Positions 15,357 through 24,100 of a DNA stretch of 27,413 nt are shown piece after piece (within the stretch, counting starts at the first letter, position 1; the number at the start of each line of letters is the position of its first letter). A program made the translations under genes and the position numbers. The notes beneath the pieces were generated by a model, which was not told the DNA's origin, made no database searches, and saw only the letters and a program-made list of their open reading frames with translations. Location of the stretch: the NCBI GenBank assembly GCA_964542855.1, contig CAZIWJ010000015.1, positions 1 to 27,413 of the forward strand, given 5' to 3'. The stretch comes from CAZIWJ01 sp964542855. GTDB lineage: Bacteria > Bacteroidota > Bacteroidia > Cytophagales > Cyclobacteriaceae.

Positions 15357-15490
15357 AGTTATAAGGTGTTATTATCATCAAGTTAACAAAATACGCAGCT
15401 TTTTGTCTATTTCTCCACGGAACTAAATCAAAAAATAGGAGGAGTATCTTTAATCCATTATTTTAAAACTAAAATTTAACCGCACAAGTC

Positions 15491-16807
15491 ATGAACAAAC
15501 AGGAAGGATGGTATTACCCTCAAACCCGTAACCGCAGAAGCTTTATTAAGAAAATGGGAGGTTTTACTGCTGTGGGTGCGCTGTCGGTATCTTCTTTGTC
15601 GGCCAGCGGCCTGAAAGACTTTGTAAACAGGTATAATCACCAGTCAGCAGCCGACCTGGCTTCCGATGAGGCCTTCTGGTTACAAATTCAGCGGGCATTC
15701 AATCCTTCCTCCCAGTTCATTAACCTGGAAAACGGCTATTTCCTTATGGCCCCATCCGATGTGGTTGAAAACCAGTTCCAGCATATCCGCCACATCAACG
15801 ACCATACGTCTTATTACATGCGACGCAGCCAGTGGGATGACCGCGAAAATGTAAGAAGGCAACTGGCAAAACTGGCCGGGGCCGATGCTGAAGAAATTGC
15901 CGTTACCAGGAATACCACCGAAAGCCTGAATACGGTCATTGCCGGCTTTAATTTTGAAACCGGGGAGGAAGCCATTTATTGCGATCAGGATTACGGCAGC
16001 ATGCAACAGGCTTTTGAACAACGGAGTCGCCGCGATGGACTGAAGTTAAAAAAAGTTGAACTGCCGCTGCATCCCGAAAGTGATGAGCAGATTGTGGATA
16101 TATACCGGAAAGCCATAACTTCCAGAACTCGAATCATCCTCGTTACTCACCTTATCAACATCAGCGGACAGGTGCTTCCGGTAAGAAAGATCTGTGATAT
16201 GGCTCATAGCAAGGGGGTAGAAGTCATCGTGGATGCTGCCCATTCTTTTGCCCAGTTAGATTTTAATATCTCTGACCTGAATTGCGATTACCTGGGTACC
16301 AGTTTACATAAATGGCTCTGCTGCCCGTTAGGGGTAGGCTTACTGTACGTTAGAAAAGAAAAAATAAAAGACATCTGGCCGCTGATGGCCGATACCCGCC
16401 TTCCGGAAGGTAACATCAGAAAGCTGGAGCACCACGGCACTCTTCCGGTGAGTACGCACTTAGCGATTAACGATGCTATTCGCTTTCACAACCTGATCGG
16501 GATTAGGCGCAAGGAAGCCCGTTTAAAATACCTGCAGGAATACTGGACTTCAAAGGTTCGGGACTTACCCAATGTTGTGCTTAATACACCTTCCGAATCT
16601 CACCGTCGCGGCGCCATTACCAACATCGCCGTAAATGGCCTTTCCCCTAACCAACTGAGTGAAAAGCTGCTGGCCGATTATAACATTTTTTCCGTGGCCA
16701 TTAACCGGAATGCAGTTCGTGGCGTTCGTATAACCCCGCACCTGTACAATACAATTAACGATCTGGACGCTCTGGTGGAAGCGATCCGGGAAATATCTGA
16801 AAGCTAG
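15491..16807 (+). CDS. Tat-exported class V aminotransferase-fold PLP-dependent enzyme
   Basis: A 438-aa fold-type I PLP enzyme predicted to act outside the cytoplasm. The N-terminus carries a twin-arginine signal: NRRSFIKK at residues 14-21, then a moderately hydrophobic Gly/Ala/Ser stretch to about 40. Catalytic landmarks are the cofactor-contacting Asp248 in VIVDAAHSF and the Schiff-base Lys274 in TSLHKWLCCPLGVG; 'TRNTTESLN' at about 139-147 is the phosphate-binding region. Sequence style is that of isopenicillin N epimerase-like proteins; a studied Tat-exported member of the wider class V group is PvdN of pyoverdine maturation in Pseudomonas. The exact reaction cannot be read from sequence. 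Its stop is 3 bases before the serine hydrolase ATG, so the two are almost surely cotranscribed. Confidence 0.9.
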   Translation: MNKQEGWYYPQTRNRRSFIKKMGGFTAVGALSVSSLSASGLKDFVNRYNHQSAADLASDEAFWLQIQRAFNPSSQFINLENGYFLMAPSDVVENQFQHIRHINDHTSYYMRRSQWDDRENVRRQLAKLAGADAEEIAVTRNTTESLNTVIAGFNFETGEEAIYCDQDYGSMQQAFEQRSRRDGLKLKKVELPLHPESDEQIVDIYRKAITSRTRIILVTHLINISGQVLPVRKICDMAHSKGVEVIVDAAHSFAQLDFNISDLNCDYLGTSLHKWLCCPLGVGLLYVRKEKIKDIWPLMADTRLPEGNIRKLEHHGTLPVSTHLAINDAIRFHNLIGIRRKEARLKYLQEYWTSKVRDLPNVVLNTPSESHRRGAITNIAVNGLSPNQLSEKLLADYNIFSVAINRNAVRGVRITPHLYNTINDLDALVEAIREISES

Positions 16808-16810
16808 ACC

Positions 16811-17872
16811 ATGAAAAAATTAGCTTGCTTATTTTGCTGTGTTTTTACTATCCTTCCGGTTTACTCGCAAACCTTTCCGAAAGAGGAATGGAAAACCAGT
16901 GATAACCCGGATCAGGCGGGGTGGCCGGAACATAAAAGAGATGCATATTACCGGTATATCCGCGATAGCACGGTAGTTACCGGTTTAATGGTTATTCACA
17001 AAGGTGAAGTAATACTTGATTACGGTGATTTAACGGAAAATTCCTACATCGCTTCTTGCAGGAAGAGTGTGCTGGCCCTGCTCTACGGTAAGTACGTGGC
17101 AAACGGCACCATTGAATTGAAAAAAACAGTTGGCAATCTGGCTATCGATGATGTAGAAGGGATTTTACCCAGGGAAAAAAAAGCCTCGGTGCAAGATATT
17201 ATTTCTGCCCGATCAGGGGTTTACCACCCGGAAGGCTACCCCGGGGGAATGCAGGAATACGCCCCGGAAAGAGGTTCGAAAGAACCGGGTTCTTACTGGC
17301 TGTACAGCAACTGGGACTTCAATGTAGCCGGCTACATTTTCGAAAAGGAAACCGGGAAGAACATTTACGATGAGGTACAGGCTCAGCTTGCTGTTCCCCT
17401 GAATATGCAAGACTGGGACCGATCCCTGCAGCGTAAATCTGGCGACACTACTAAATCGAAATACCTGGCCTATCCCATGTGGTTTTCTACCCGCGATATG
17501 GCTCGGATCGGGTACCTGATGCTTAATAAGGGAAACTGGGGCGGGAAGCAACTGATCAGCAAAAACTGGATTGATGAGATGCTGCAGGAAAGAACCTCCT
17601 GGACAGAGTTAAATCAAAATGTACCTGTATTTCGTGGAACCGGAGTGTACTATGGGTACGGGTACATGTGGTGGCTGTGGCAGAATACCGAAGATGAGCG
17701 GTTTCGGAATGGGTACTCGGCCAAAGGGGCCCTGGGACAAAATATATCGGTATTTCCTGAAATTGAAACGGTGGTTGTTTTTAAAACTAAAGCGGCCTAC
17801 CGCAGACGAAATTCTACCCAACAGCGTTTGAACTTAGTAATTAAAGCCATTGAAATGTATGAAGGGAATTAG
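16811..17872 (+). CDS. Secreted SxxK serine hydrolase (class C beta-lactamase / penicillin-binding family)
   Basis: A 353-aa periplasmic or surface hydrolase of the beta-lactamase/transpeptidase-like superfamily. The signal peptide spans about residues 1-19 (ends VYS-Q). The active-site motifs are S82-C-R-K85 (nucleophile Ser and general base Lys), Y165-S-N167 and a KTG-like triad at 'SAKGALGQ' near residue 303. Family members include D-aminopeptidases, esterases, carboxypeptidases and 6-aminohexanoate-dimer hydrolase-like enzymes, so the substrate is open. It begins 3 bases after the PLP enzyme and its last 14 bases overlap the L,D-transpeptidase gene, an arrangement that suggests a joint role in the cell envelope. 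Confidence 0.92.
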   Translation: MKKLACLFCCVFTILPVYSQTFPKEEWKTSDNPDQAGWPEHKRDAYYRYIRDSTVVTGLMVIHKGEVILDYGDLTENSYIASCRKSVLALLYGKYVANGTIELKKTVGNLAIDDVEGILPREKKASVQDIISARSGVYHPEGYPGGMQEYAPERGSKEPGSYWLYSNWDFNVAGYIFEKETGKNIYDEVQAQLAVPLNMQDWDRSLQRKSGDTTKSKYLAYPMWFSTRDMARIGYLMLNKGNWGGKQLISKNWIDEMLQERTSWTELNQNVPVFRGTGVYYGYGYMWWLWQNTEDERFRNGYSAKGALGQNISVFPEIETVVVFKTKAAYRRRNSTQQRLNLVIKAIEMYEGN

Positions 17873-18404
17873 CTGCATCCTGGCGGGCTTACTGCTCCTT
17901 GTTGCAGCGGCCAGTTACGGCCAGGACAAACACATTGAAGTTATCGCATCTGATCAACAGCTTAAGCTTTATGAGTCCGGTAAAGTGGTTCAAACCTGGC
18001 CGGTTTCAACTTCGGCCTACGGCCTGGGGTCGGAAGCCGGGAGTAATAAAACCCCTCTGGGTAAACACGTTATTTCAGAAAAATACGGGGAGGGGGCCGA
18101 GCCGGGTACCATATTTAAAGCCCGGATGAATACCGGTAGAAAAGCTACAATTTATTACGATAACACCGACGTGGAAAAAGATGAGGTAACCACCCGCGTG
18201 CTTTGGCTTACCGGTACTGAACCGGGTAAAAATAAAGGGGGAAACGTGGATTCTCATTCCCGCTACATTTACATTCATGGCACCCCGGAAGAAGGATTAA
18301 TTGGCCGCCCTGCCTCACATGGTTGCATCCGGATGAAAAATGCCGACGTAATTGAGCTTTTCCAACGGGTCGATTCCGGCACTCCAGTCGAAATTAAAGA
18401 GTAA
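17859..18404 (+). CDS. L,D-transpeptidase (YkuD family)
   Basis: A 181-aa exported enzyme that would form 3-3 peptidoglycan cross-links, attach proteins to peptidoglycan, or exchange the terminal D-amino acid of the stem peptide. The ATG at 17859 starts a signal peptide (about 1-22, ending SYG-Q) and overlaps the upstream gene by 14 bases; a TTG three codons earlier is less likely. The YkuD signature is complete: His140 in YIHGTPEEG, then His154 and the nucleophile Cys156 in SHGCIRM. There is no extra LysM or peptidoglycan-binding domain, so it is a minimal catalytic form. It is the last gene of the PLP enzyme - serine hydrolase - transpeptidase unit. Confidence 0.94.
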   Translation: MKGISCILAGLLLLVAAASYGQDKHIEVIASDQQLKLYESGKVVQTWPVSTSAYGLGSEAGSNKTPLGKHVISEKYGEGAEPGTIFKARMNTGRKATIYYDNTDVEKDEVTTRVLWLTGTEPGKNKGGNVDSHSRYIYIHGTPEEGLIGRPASHGCIRMKNADVIELFQRVDSGTPVEIKE

Positions 18405-18482
18405 AATACTGCAAACAATTTATTCGTAACGAGGTATGTTAAAGGAAATACCATTAAAAAAACCTAATTCTAACATCCAGTT

Positions 18483-18932
18483 ATGGAGCTTAACATTGGC
18501 GACAAAGCCCCAGAATTTGAAGGGGTAAACCAAAACGGAGAACCCGTTAAACTTTCCGATTTTAAAGGAAAAAAGGTAGTACTATATTTTTACCCGAAAG
18601 ATAATACGCCCGGCTGTACGGCTCAGGCCTGCAACCTGCGCGATAACTACGATGAACTGCTGAAAGCAGGCTACGAAGTAATTGGCGTTAGTAAAGATAG
18701 CGTGAAATCGCACCAGAAATTTATTGAAAAACAGGAACTGCCGTTTACATTAATTGCTGACGAAAACATCAGCATTCACGAAAAATACGGGGTTTGGCAG
18801 GAAAAAAGTATGTACGGTAAAAAGTACATGGGTACAGTTAGAACCACCTTCATCATTGATGAGAAAGGCAACGTTGAAGACATCATTAAAAAGGTGAAAA
18901 CCAAAGACCATACGGCCCAGATCATGAAATGA
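18483..18932 (+). CDS. bcp: Thioredoxin-dependent peroxiredoxin (Bcp/PrxQ family)
   Basis: A 149-aa cytosolic peroxidase that reduces hydrogen peroxide and organic hydroperoxides, recycled by thioredoxin. The N-terminus (MELNIGDKAPEF) is typical. The peroxidatic Cys45 lies in YPKDNTPGCT, and the resolving Cys50 follows in AQACNLRD, the one-turn CxxxxC spacing of the PrxQ/Bcp subgroup. The 'VRTTFIIDEKG' strand near the C-terminus is the family's conserved end. It stands 78 bases after the transpeptidase and has its own terminator downstream. There is no evidence that it belongs to the envelope trio. Confidence 0.95.
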   Translation: MELNIGDKAPEFEGVNQNGEPVKLSDFKGKKVVLYFYPKDNTPGCTAQACNLRDNYDELLKAGYEVIGVSKDSVKSHQKFIEKQELPFTLIADENISIHEKYGVWQEKSMYGKKYMGTVRTTFIIDEKGNVEDIIKKVKTKDHTAQIMK

Positions 18933-18965
18933 AAACCGGGTCGATCTTCTCATTAAGTTTTCAAT

Positions 18966-19000
18966 AAGGGGTAATATTAATTTATCACCCCTTTTGTTTT
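18966..19000 (+). terminator. Rho-independent terminator after bcp
   Basis: A 7-bp stem (aaggggt / acccctt), extendable through AU pairs with one mismatch, is followed by tttgtttt, 33 bases after the stop. The rest of the gap (19001-19110) shows no gene. Confidence 0.75.
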
Positions 19001-19110
19001 ATTGTTATGCTAGTGAATTAGTCTAAAAACCAGCAATACCCTACATGGTTTTCCGTTTCCTGACCGGAGTTAGTTATTTACAAGCTGATTAATACAATTC
19101 ATCTTTACCG

Positions 19111-20511
19111 ATGCGCAAGGTTCACGGACTGCTTTTAATTTTACTTCTTTCATTTTCACAATCCCTTCACGCCCAGCGTGACCCGCGGGTCATGCAAAAG
19201 CCACCCGAAAATACCCGCCTTCTTTTTCTGCTCGACGGTTCCGGCAGTATGTTTGCCGACTGGGGAGGAAGTATCCGGATGAACGTGGCAAAAAACCTGC
19301 TGATCGACCTGGTCGACTCCCTGAGGATAGACCAGAACCTCAACCTTGCCCTGAGGGCTTACGGGCACCAGTACGAAAGCCGCTACAAGAACTGCGAAGA
19401 TACCCGCCTGGAAGTAGGTTTTAGCCCCGATAATCACGATGAAATTATTTTCAAACTCCGTCAGATTAAACCAAAAGGAACCACCCCAATTGCTTATTCA
19501 CTCCAGCAGGCGGCCAACGATTTCCCCCAGGCTAATAATAAGAATTCACGGAATGTAATCATCATTATTACCGATGGAATAGAATCGTGCGATGGCGACC
19601 CCTGCGCTGTTTCTAAAGCATTACAGCGCAAGAATATTTTCCTTAAGCCTTTTGTAATCGGTATCGGCATGAGTAAGGACTACGAAAAGGAATTTGATTG
19701 TGTTGGGCAGTTCTTCGACGCTCGCGACGTAAATGATTTCAGAAACGTACTGAATAAAGCCCTTACTCAAACCCTTAAAGAAACAACCGTTAGCGTTGAG
19801 CTACTCGACATTAACAACCGGCCCAGTGAAACCAACGTTAATGTAACCTTCATCAATAACAGTACGCAGTTGCCGATGTACAACTTCGTGCACTACCGCG
19901 ACCGGAACGGAACCCCGGATTCAGTAACGGTTGATGCTGTGTTGAGCTACGACGTGGTGGTAAACACGATTCCCCCGGTAGTAAAAAGAAATGTGGTTTT
20001 TGAAGGTGGAACCCATAATGTGGTTAGAATTCAAAGTCCGCAGGGAATATTAAACCTGCAGCAACCCGGTTACACCGAATACGAAAAAGGAGTAAAAGCC
20101 CTGGTTCGCAAGAATGGTAAAGTGGTAAATGTACACGACATGGCAAACAAAGAACAGTACCTGGTAGGTACTTACGACCTGGAAATTCTTACGCTACCGA
20201 AAACTTACGTTAATAATGTTCAGATCAGGCAAAGTGAAACTACCGATGTAAGCCTTCCCGGCCCCGGCATAGTTAACCTGTACCTCAGTGCCAATGGTAT
20301 TGGGAGTATTTATGAATTGAATAACGACGGCTCCCAAACCTGGGTGGTTGATCTGCCCCGTAACAAATCCCAGCATAGCCTGGCGCTACAACCCGGAAAG
20401 TATAAAGTGGTTTTCCGTGCTCGTGATGCTATGGGTTCCAAGTACACGAAAATAAAGGATTTCACCATTACTTCGGGTAAAATGAAGCGGGTAAATGTAC
20501 TGCAGATGTAA
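19111..20511 (+). CDS. Secreted von Willebrand factor type A domain protein
   Basis: A 466-aa exported protein. The signal peptide is about residues 1-21 (ends LHA-Q). The vWA domain covers about 36-225 and has an intact metal-ion-dependent adhesion site: DGSGSM (42-47), the Thr in KGTTPIAYS (about 122-130) and ITDGIESCDGDPC (about 153-165). Four Cys in this domain (near 95, 160, 165 and 196) could form disulfides. The rest (about 230-466) is beta-rich with repeated strand patterns such as 'TTVSVELLD' and 'IVNLYLSANG', probably Ig-like or carboxypeptidase-regulatory-like modules. vWA domains bind proteins through a metal ion; the partner is unknown. No sorting domain or membrane anchor is seen. 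Its stop is 1 base from the stop of the convergent pncB. Confidence 0.9.
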   Translation: MRKVHGLLLILLLSFSQSLHAQRDPRVMQKPPENTRLLFLLDGSGSMFADWGGSIRMNVAKNLLIDLVDSLRIDQNLNLALRAYGHQYESRYKNCEDTRLEVGFSPDNHDEIIFKLRQIKPKGTTPIAYSLQQAANDFPQANNKNSRNVIIIITDGIESCDGDPCAVSKALQRKNIFLKPFVIGIGMSKDYEKEFDCVGQFFDARDVNDFRNVLNKALTQTLKETTVSVELLDINNRPSETNVNVTFINNSTQLPMYNFVHYRDRNGTPDSVTVDAVLSYDVVVNTIPPVVKRNVVFEGGTHNVVRIQSPQGILNLQQPGYTEYEKGVKALVRKNGKVVNVHDMANKEQYLVGTYDLEILTLPKTYVNNVQIRQSETTDVSLPGPGIVNLYLSANGIGSIYELNNDGSQTWVVDLPRNKSQHSLALQPGKYKVVFRARDAMGSKYTKIKDFTITSGKMKRVNVLQM

Positions 20512-20512
20512 G

Positions 20513-21997
20513 TTAGTCCAGGTTTCTTAATTTCAGGATCAACTCGGTTTTCCCCTGGTATAACTGTTCCTCCAGCCCGACCGGGTAAGCATGAGGGTTT
20601 ACGTTTCGTTTTATGCCGGAAGGCAATTCTTCCAGGTTTTCAAGCGTGAGCTTACGTACTTCATGGATATTTGGCGTATGGTATACCTGCCTGCCTTTTT
20701 GAAAAACGGGCTCCAGTAAGTCTTTGTAGGTAAAAGCGGTAGGATTAATCTTCTTGCGCCGGGTAGGGTCGATGGGATCAATGATGGTGTACGTATCAGC
20801 CAGCGTAACCAGAGTATCGTAAATCATATCGGCTCGCAGGAACTTACGGTTACCACTTATATAGTAAAACCTTCGAACCTGCTGGATACCCGGATTATTC
20901 ACTTTCACAGACTGTTCCGATAATTTAATTTTATACTGCCAATCGCCTTCCTTATTTTCTATGGCAGCCAATTTGTAAACCGCTCCCAGGGCCGGTTGGT
21001 CGAAGGCAGTTACCAGTTTGGTTCCAATGCCCCAGGTATCGATTGCCGCCTGCTGTTCGTGCAAGCTACTGATAATGTTTTCATCAAGGTCGTTACTGGC
21101 AATTACTTTAGTTTCGGTAAAACCGGCAGCATCAAGCATTTTCCTGGCTTCGATACTAAAGTAAGCCAAATCGCCAGAATCGATTCTTACCCCCAGCAGT
21201 TTTTTACCCTTTTCTTCCAGTATTTTGCCGACTTCAATAGCGTGTTTAACCCCTTCAATGGTATTGTAGGTGTCTACCAGCAGCACACAGTTACCGGGGA
21301 GCGCTTCCGCGTAAGCTTTAAATGCCGAAAGTTCATCGGGAAACGACATTACCCAACTGTGCGCATGGGTTCCGCTAACAGGTATGCCAAACAACTTGCC
21401 GGCCAGCACATTTGAGGTAGAAGAACAGCCCCCGATGTAGGCGGCCCGGCTGGCAGCAATGGCTCCGTCAATACCCTGCGCCCTTCGCAAACCGAATTCC
21501 AGCACGGGTTCACCTTTTGCAGCCAGGTAAATCCGCGAGGCTTTGGTAGCAATGAGGGTTTGAAAATTCAGAATATTTAGCAGTGGGGTTTCAATGAGCT
21601 GGGCGAGAATGATATTTCCTTTCACCCGAACAATAGGTTCTTGCGGAAACACAATGGTACCTTCGGGAACGGCTTCAATATCACAATTAAACTCCAGTTC
21701 CAACAGGTAATCCAGAAACTCCTGTTCAAACAGCCGGGAACCATCGGGTGCAGTTAAAGTAGCCAGGTAATCGGTTTCTTCGCGGGTAAACTTAAGGGCG
21801 TTCAGGTAATCTATTACGTAGGATAACCCACAGGCAACCGTAAAGCCCCCGTTAAAGGGATTATCCCGGAAAAACAAGTTGAAAACCACCTGCTGGTTGG
21901 TCAGGCCCGACTTCCAGTAACCGTAAGCCATCGTTAACTGGTAAAGATCGGTTAACAAAGCCATCGAGGTTTTATACAAGTCTTTCGTGATATTCAT
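20513..21997 (-). CDS. pncB: Nicotinate phosphoribosyltransferase
   Basis: A 494-aa cytosolic enzyme making nicotinate mononucleotide from nicotinate and PRPP with ATP, the entry step of the Preiss-Handler NAD salvage route. Family hallmarks are ALLTDLYQLTMAYGYW at 13-28, 'FNLFFRDNPFNGGF' at 39-52, FGLRRAQGIDGA at 168-179 and the catalytic-region His pair in GTHAHSW (209-215), followed by 'LLVDTYNT' and 'IRIDSGD'-type PRPP-binding strands. Length matches the long bacterial form. It lies 74 bases downstream of pyk on the same strand, so it may be transcribed with pyk and the gene before it. It converges with the vWA gene with a single base between stops and no room for a separate terminator. 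Confidence 0.95.
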   Translation of the reverse strand: MNITKDLYKTSMALLTDLYQLTMAYGYWKSGLTNQQVVFNLFFRDNPFNGGFTVACGLSYVIDYLNALKFTREETDYLATLTAPDGSRLFEQEFLDYLLELEFNCDIEAVPEGTIVFPQEPIVRVKGNIILAQLIETPLLNILNFQTLIATKASRIYLAAKGEPVLEFGLRRAQGIDGAIAASRAAYIGGCSSTSNVLAGKLFGIPVSGTHAHSWVMSFPDELSAFKAYAEALPGNCVLLVDTYNTIEGVKHAIEVGKILEEKGKKLLGVRIDSGDLAYFSIEARKMLDAAGFTETKVIASNDLDENIISSLHEQQAAIDTWGIGTKLVTAFDQPALGAVYKLAAIENKEGDWQYKIKLSEQSVKVNNPGIQQVRRFYYISGNRKFLRADMIYDTLVTLADTYTIIDPIDPTRRKKINPTAFTYKDLLEPVFQKGRQVYHTPNIHEVRKLTLENLEELPSGIKRNVNPHAYPVGLEEQLYQGKTELILKLRNLD

Positions 21998-22071
21998 AAT
22001 TACTGATTAATGTAAATACCGGTAACAGAACAATGCTGGTTTTGCAGGGTAATAAATGATAAGTTTTAGGT

Positions 22072-23502
22072 TTATTCGTGCACGTTAACTTTTAGCATAT
22101 TAGTGCGGTTCTCCCAGTGTATGGGCATACTGGCCGTGGTGATAAAAGTATCACCCTTTTTCAGGAACCCGTCTTTGGCAACAATCTTTGCAATGTCGTC
22201 GAAGGTTTCATCGGTCCTGGCCATTTTGTTGTAGAAATAACCTCTTACCCCCCAGTAGAGGTTTATTATATTAAGTAACTTTTCATTGTGGGTGAATATA
22301 AATATATCAGCCTTGGGCCGGTGCCCCGACAACCGGGCGCCGGTATAACCGGATTTGGTCATCCCGAGGATAGCGGTAGACTGGGTTTCTTCCGCCAGTC
22401 GACAGGCACTGAGCACAATTTGGTCGTTATTGAACGTGGGAGATTCCTTATCAATCCGGCTGTTTTTATTGTAAATCACTTCCGTGTTTTCTTCTACCGC
22501 CATGATGGTGCGCAACATACTTTTTACAGTTTGCAGTGGAAATTTACCGGCAGCCGTTTCTGCTGAAAGCATGATGCAATCGGCTCCGTCCATTACCGCG
22601 TTGGCCACGTCGTTGGTTTCAGCCCGGGTAGGGCGGGGGTTTTCAATCATGCTTTCCATCATTTGGGTAGCAATGATTACAGGTATGGAAGCGTGGTTAC
22701 ACTTTTCCGCCAGGTTTTTCTGTACCAGGGGTACTTCTTCCATTGCAATTTCAACCCCAAGGTCACCACGGGCTACCATTAGGGCATCGGTAGCAGCAAT
22801 TATTTCGTTAATATTGCGGATCGCCTCCGGCTTTTCAATCTTGGCCACTACCCGGATCATCTTTTTAGATTCGGCGATAATTTCCTTGAGCTGGTGAATA
22901 TCATCTGCTTTCCTAACGAAAGAAAGAGCAATCCAGTCTACATCCATTTCAATGCCAAAAGCAAGATCATCTTTGTCTTTATCAGTAAGCGAAGGTGAAG
23001 AAATTACCGTATCGGGCAGGTTCATCCCTTTCCTGGATTTAAGGGCATTGCCATGGATAACTTTCGTAAGTACATTATCGCCCTTAACCTGGGTAACCTC
23101 CAATTCAATATTACCATCATCGATTAAAATGGTATCGTTTACTTTTACATCTTGTGGCAGGGAAGTGTAGGTTGTGCTAACCTGTTTGCTATTCCCAAGC
23201 ATTTTGTTGCTGGTAATGATCAGCTGGTCGCCCGGGCTTATTGGTACAGAACCATTCTCCACTTCGTCTATTCTGATTTTAGGTCCCTGGAGATCCTGCA
23301 GAACAGAGGCATGGGTGTTCAGCTCTTTATTCAACGACCGAATGTGCTCTACAACCTTGCGGTGATCCTCGTGCGTACCATGAGAAAAATTGAGCCGGAA
23401 TACATTTACACCGGCATGTACCATTTCTTTTAGTTGCTCTCGTGTGTTGCAGGCCGGACCTACGGTAGCAATAATTTTGGTTTTATTATTGTGCGCTATC
23501 AT
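22072..23502 (-). CDS. pyk: Pyruvate kinase
   Basis: A 476-aa glycolytic enzyme converting phosphoenolpyruvate and ADP to pyruvate and ATP. The A domain opens with TKIIATVGPAC (8-18) and carries Arg36 in VFRLNFSHG. The B domain spans about 75-165. The catalytic signature IEKPEA with Lys221/Lys224, the metal-binding ARGDLGVEI (244-252) and ATQMMESM (about 279-286) are intact. The C domain for allosteric control ends normally at HE. Its ATG shares one base with the TAA of the upstream gene (TAATG overlap), so the two are translationally coupled. That pairing is common in Bacteroidota. Confidence 0.97.
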   Translation of the reverse strand: MIAHNNKTKIIATVGPACNTREQLKEMVHAGVNVFRLNFSHGTHEDHRKVVEHIRSLNKELNTHASVLQDLQGPKIRIDEVENGSVPISPGDQLIITSNKMLGNSKQVSTTYTSLPQDVKVNDTILIDDGNIELEVTQVKGDNVLTKVIHGNALKSRKGMNLPDTVISSPSLTDKDKDDLAFGIEMDVDWIALSFVRKADDIHQLKEIIAESKKMIRVVAKIEKPEAIRNINEIIAATDALMVARGDLGVEIAMEEVPLVQKNLAEKCNHASIPVIIATQMMESMIENPRPTRAETNDVANAVMDGADCIMLSAETAAGKFPLQTVKSMLRTIMAVEENTEVIYNKNSRIDKESPTFNNDQIVLSACRLAEETQSTAILGMTKSGYTGARLSGHRPKADIFIFTHNEKLLNIINLYWGVRGYFYNKMARTDETFDDIAKIVAKDGFLKKGDTFITTASMPIHWENRTNMLKVNVHE

Positions 23503-23936
23503 TAATAAAAAATTAGATTTTCACGATGTTCTAGTTCTTCGGGGTTAAGTAAGGCAACAGCTTCTACCTCGTCGAGAGTCATGATCCGGTGAGCCAAATT
23601 ACCCATGGTATGCGTTTTGCACTCATCCCGCTGTATGAGCAGGAACGGATACTTATTTAAGTCGGGCAGCAGAAAATTGTCTTCTAAATTACTTTGCAGG
23701 TTGAGTGATTTGTTTTTGATGAGTTGAACGGTACGGTAATCAGTCTCATGTTTGAGATTAGAAAAAGAACACCTCCTGTTAAAAAAACTTAATACAACCG
23801 GTTCTGTTTTAACGAGGTATATTTCCAGCACCCCATTTAACAGCCAGGCAATTTTGTATTCAGGAACTTCAGTAAGAATACCCAGTACCTCAAAGTCGTA
23901 ATTATAACTAACCTTTAACTTTGTGGTGTAGTGCAT
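23502..23936 (-). CDS. IPExxxVDY family protein (unknown function)
   Basis: A 144-aa cytosolic protein of the Bacteroidota family named after a C-terminal motif. The N-terminal part 'LGILTEVPEYKIAWLLN' (18-34) matches the family's conserved helix, but the naming motif is degenerate here: residues 90-98 read LPDLNKYPF where the consensus is IPExxxVDY. There are no signal peptide, membrane segment or known catalytic residues. Its TAA overlaps the ATG of pyk by one base, and it is divergent from acpP; this context is what I know for the family. A regulatory link to pyruvate kinase or fatty acid synthesis is an inference from neighbourhood only. Confidence 0.8.
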   Translation of the reverse strand: MHYTTKLKVSYNYDFEVLGILTEVPEYKIAWLLNGVLEIYLVKTEPVVLSFFNRRCSFSNLKHETDYRTVQLIKNKSLNLQSNLEDNFLLPDLNKYPFLLIQRDECKTHTMGNLAHRIMTLDEVEAVALLNPEELEHRENLIFY

Positions 23937-24034
23937 GGTTAAGGTTAAGTAAATGTGTAGTATATTAAATGCGAAGTTAGTGGGTTGGCGCCAATAACAA
24001 AGAAGAACGCCCTATTTAAGGCAAACAAAAACAG

Positions 24035-24066
24035 TTTGACATTATTACAATTAATGTATTTCTTTG
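24035..24066 (+). promoter_or_regulatory. Candidate promoter for acpP-fabF-rnc-nadE
   Basis: TTTG at 24035-24038 and TTTCTTTG at 24059-24066 are separated by 20 bases, the normal spacing for the Bacteroidota -33 (TTTG) and -7 (TAnnTTTG) elements, with one mismatch in the -7 box. It is 34 bases before the acpP ATG, in the gap that separates the two divergent operons. Confidence 0.5.
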
Positions 24067-24100
24067 CCCATTATATTTTCAATTAACTAATATATTGATA

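Noticed and set aside
20996..21415. 139-codon plus-strand frame opposite pncB
   Set aside because: It lies inside a well-supported enzyme gene and its product resembles no family.
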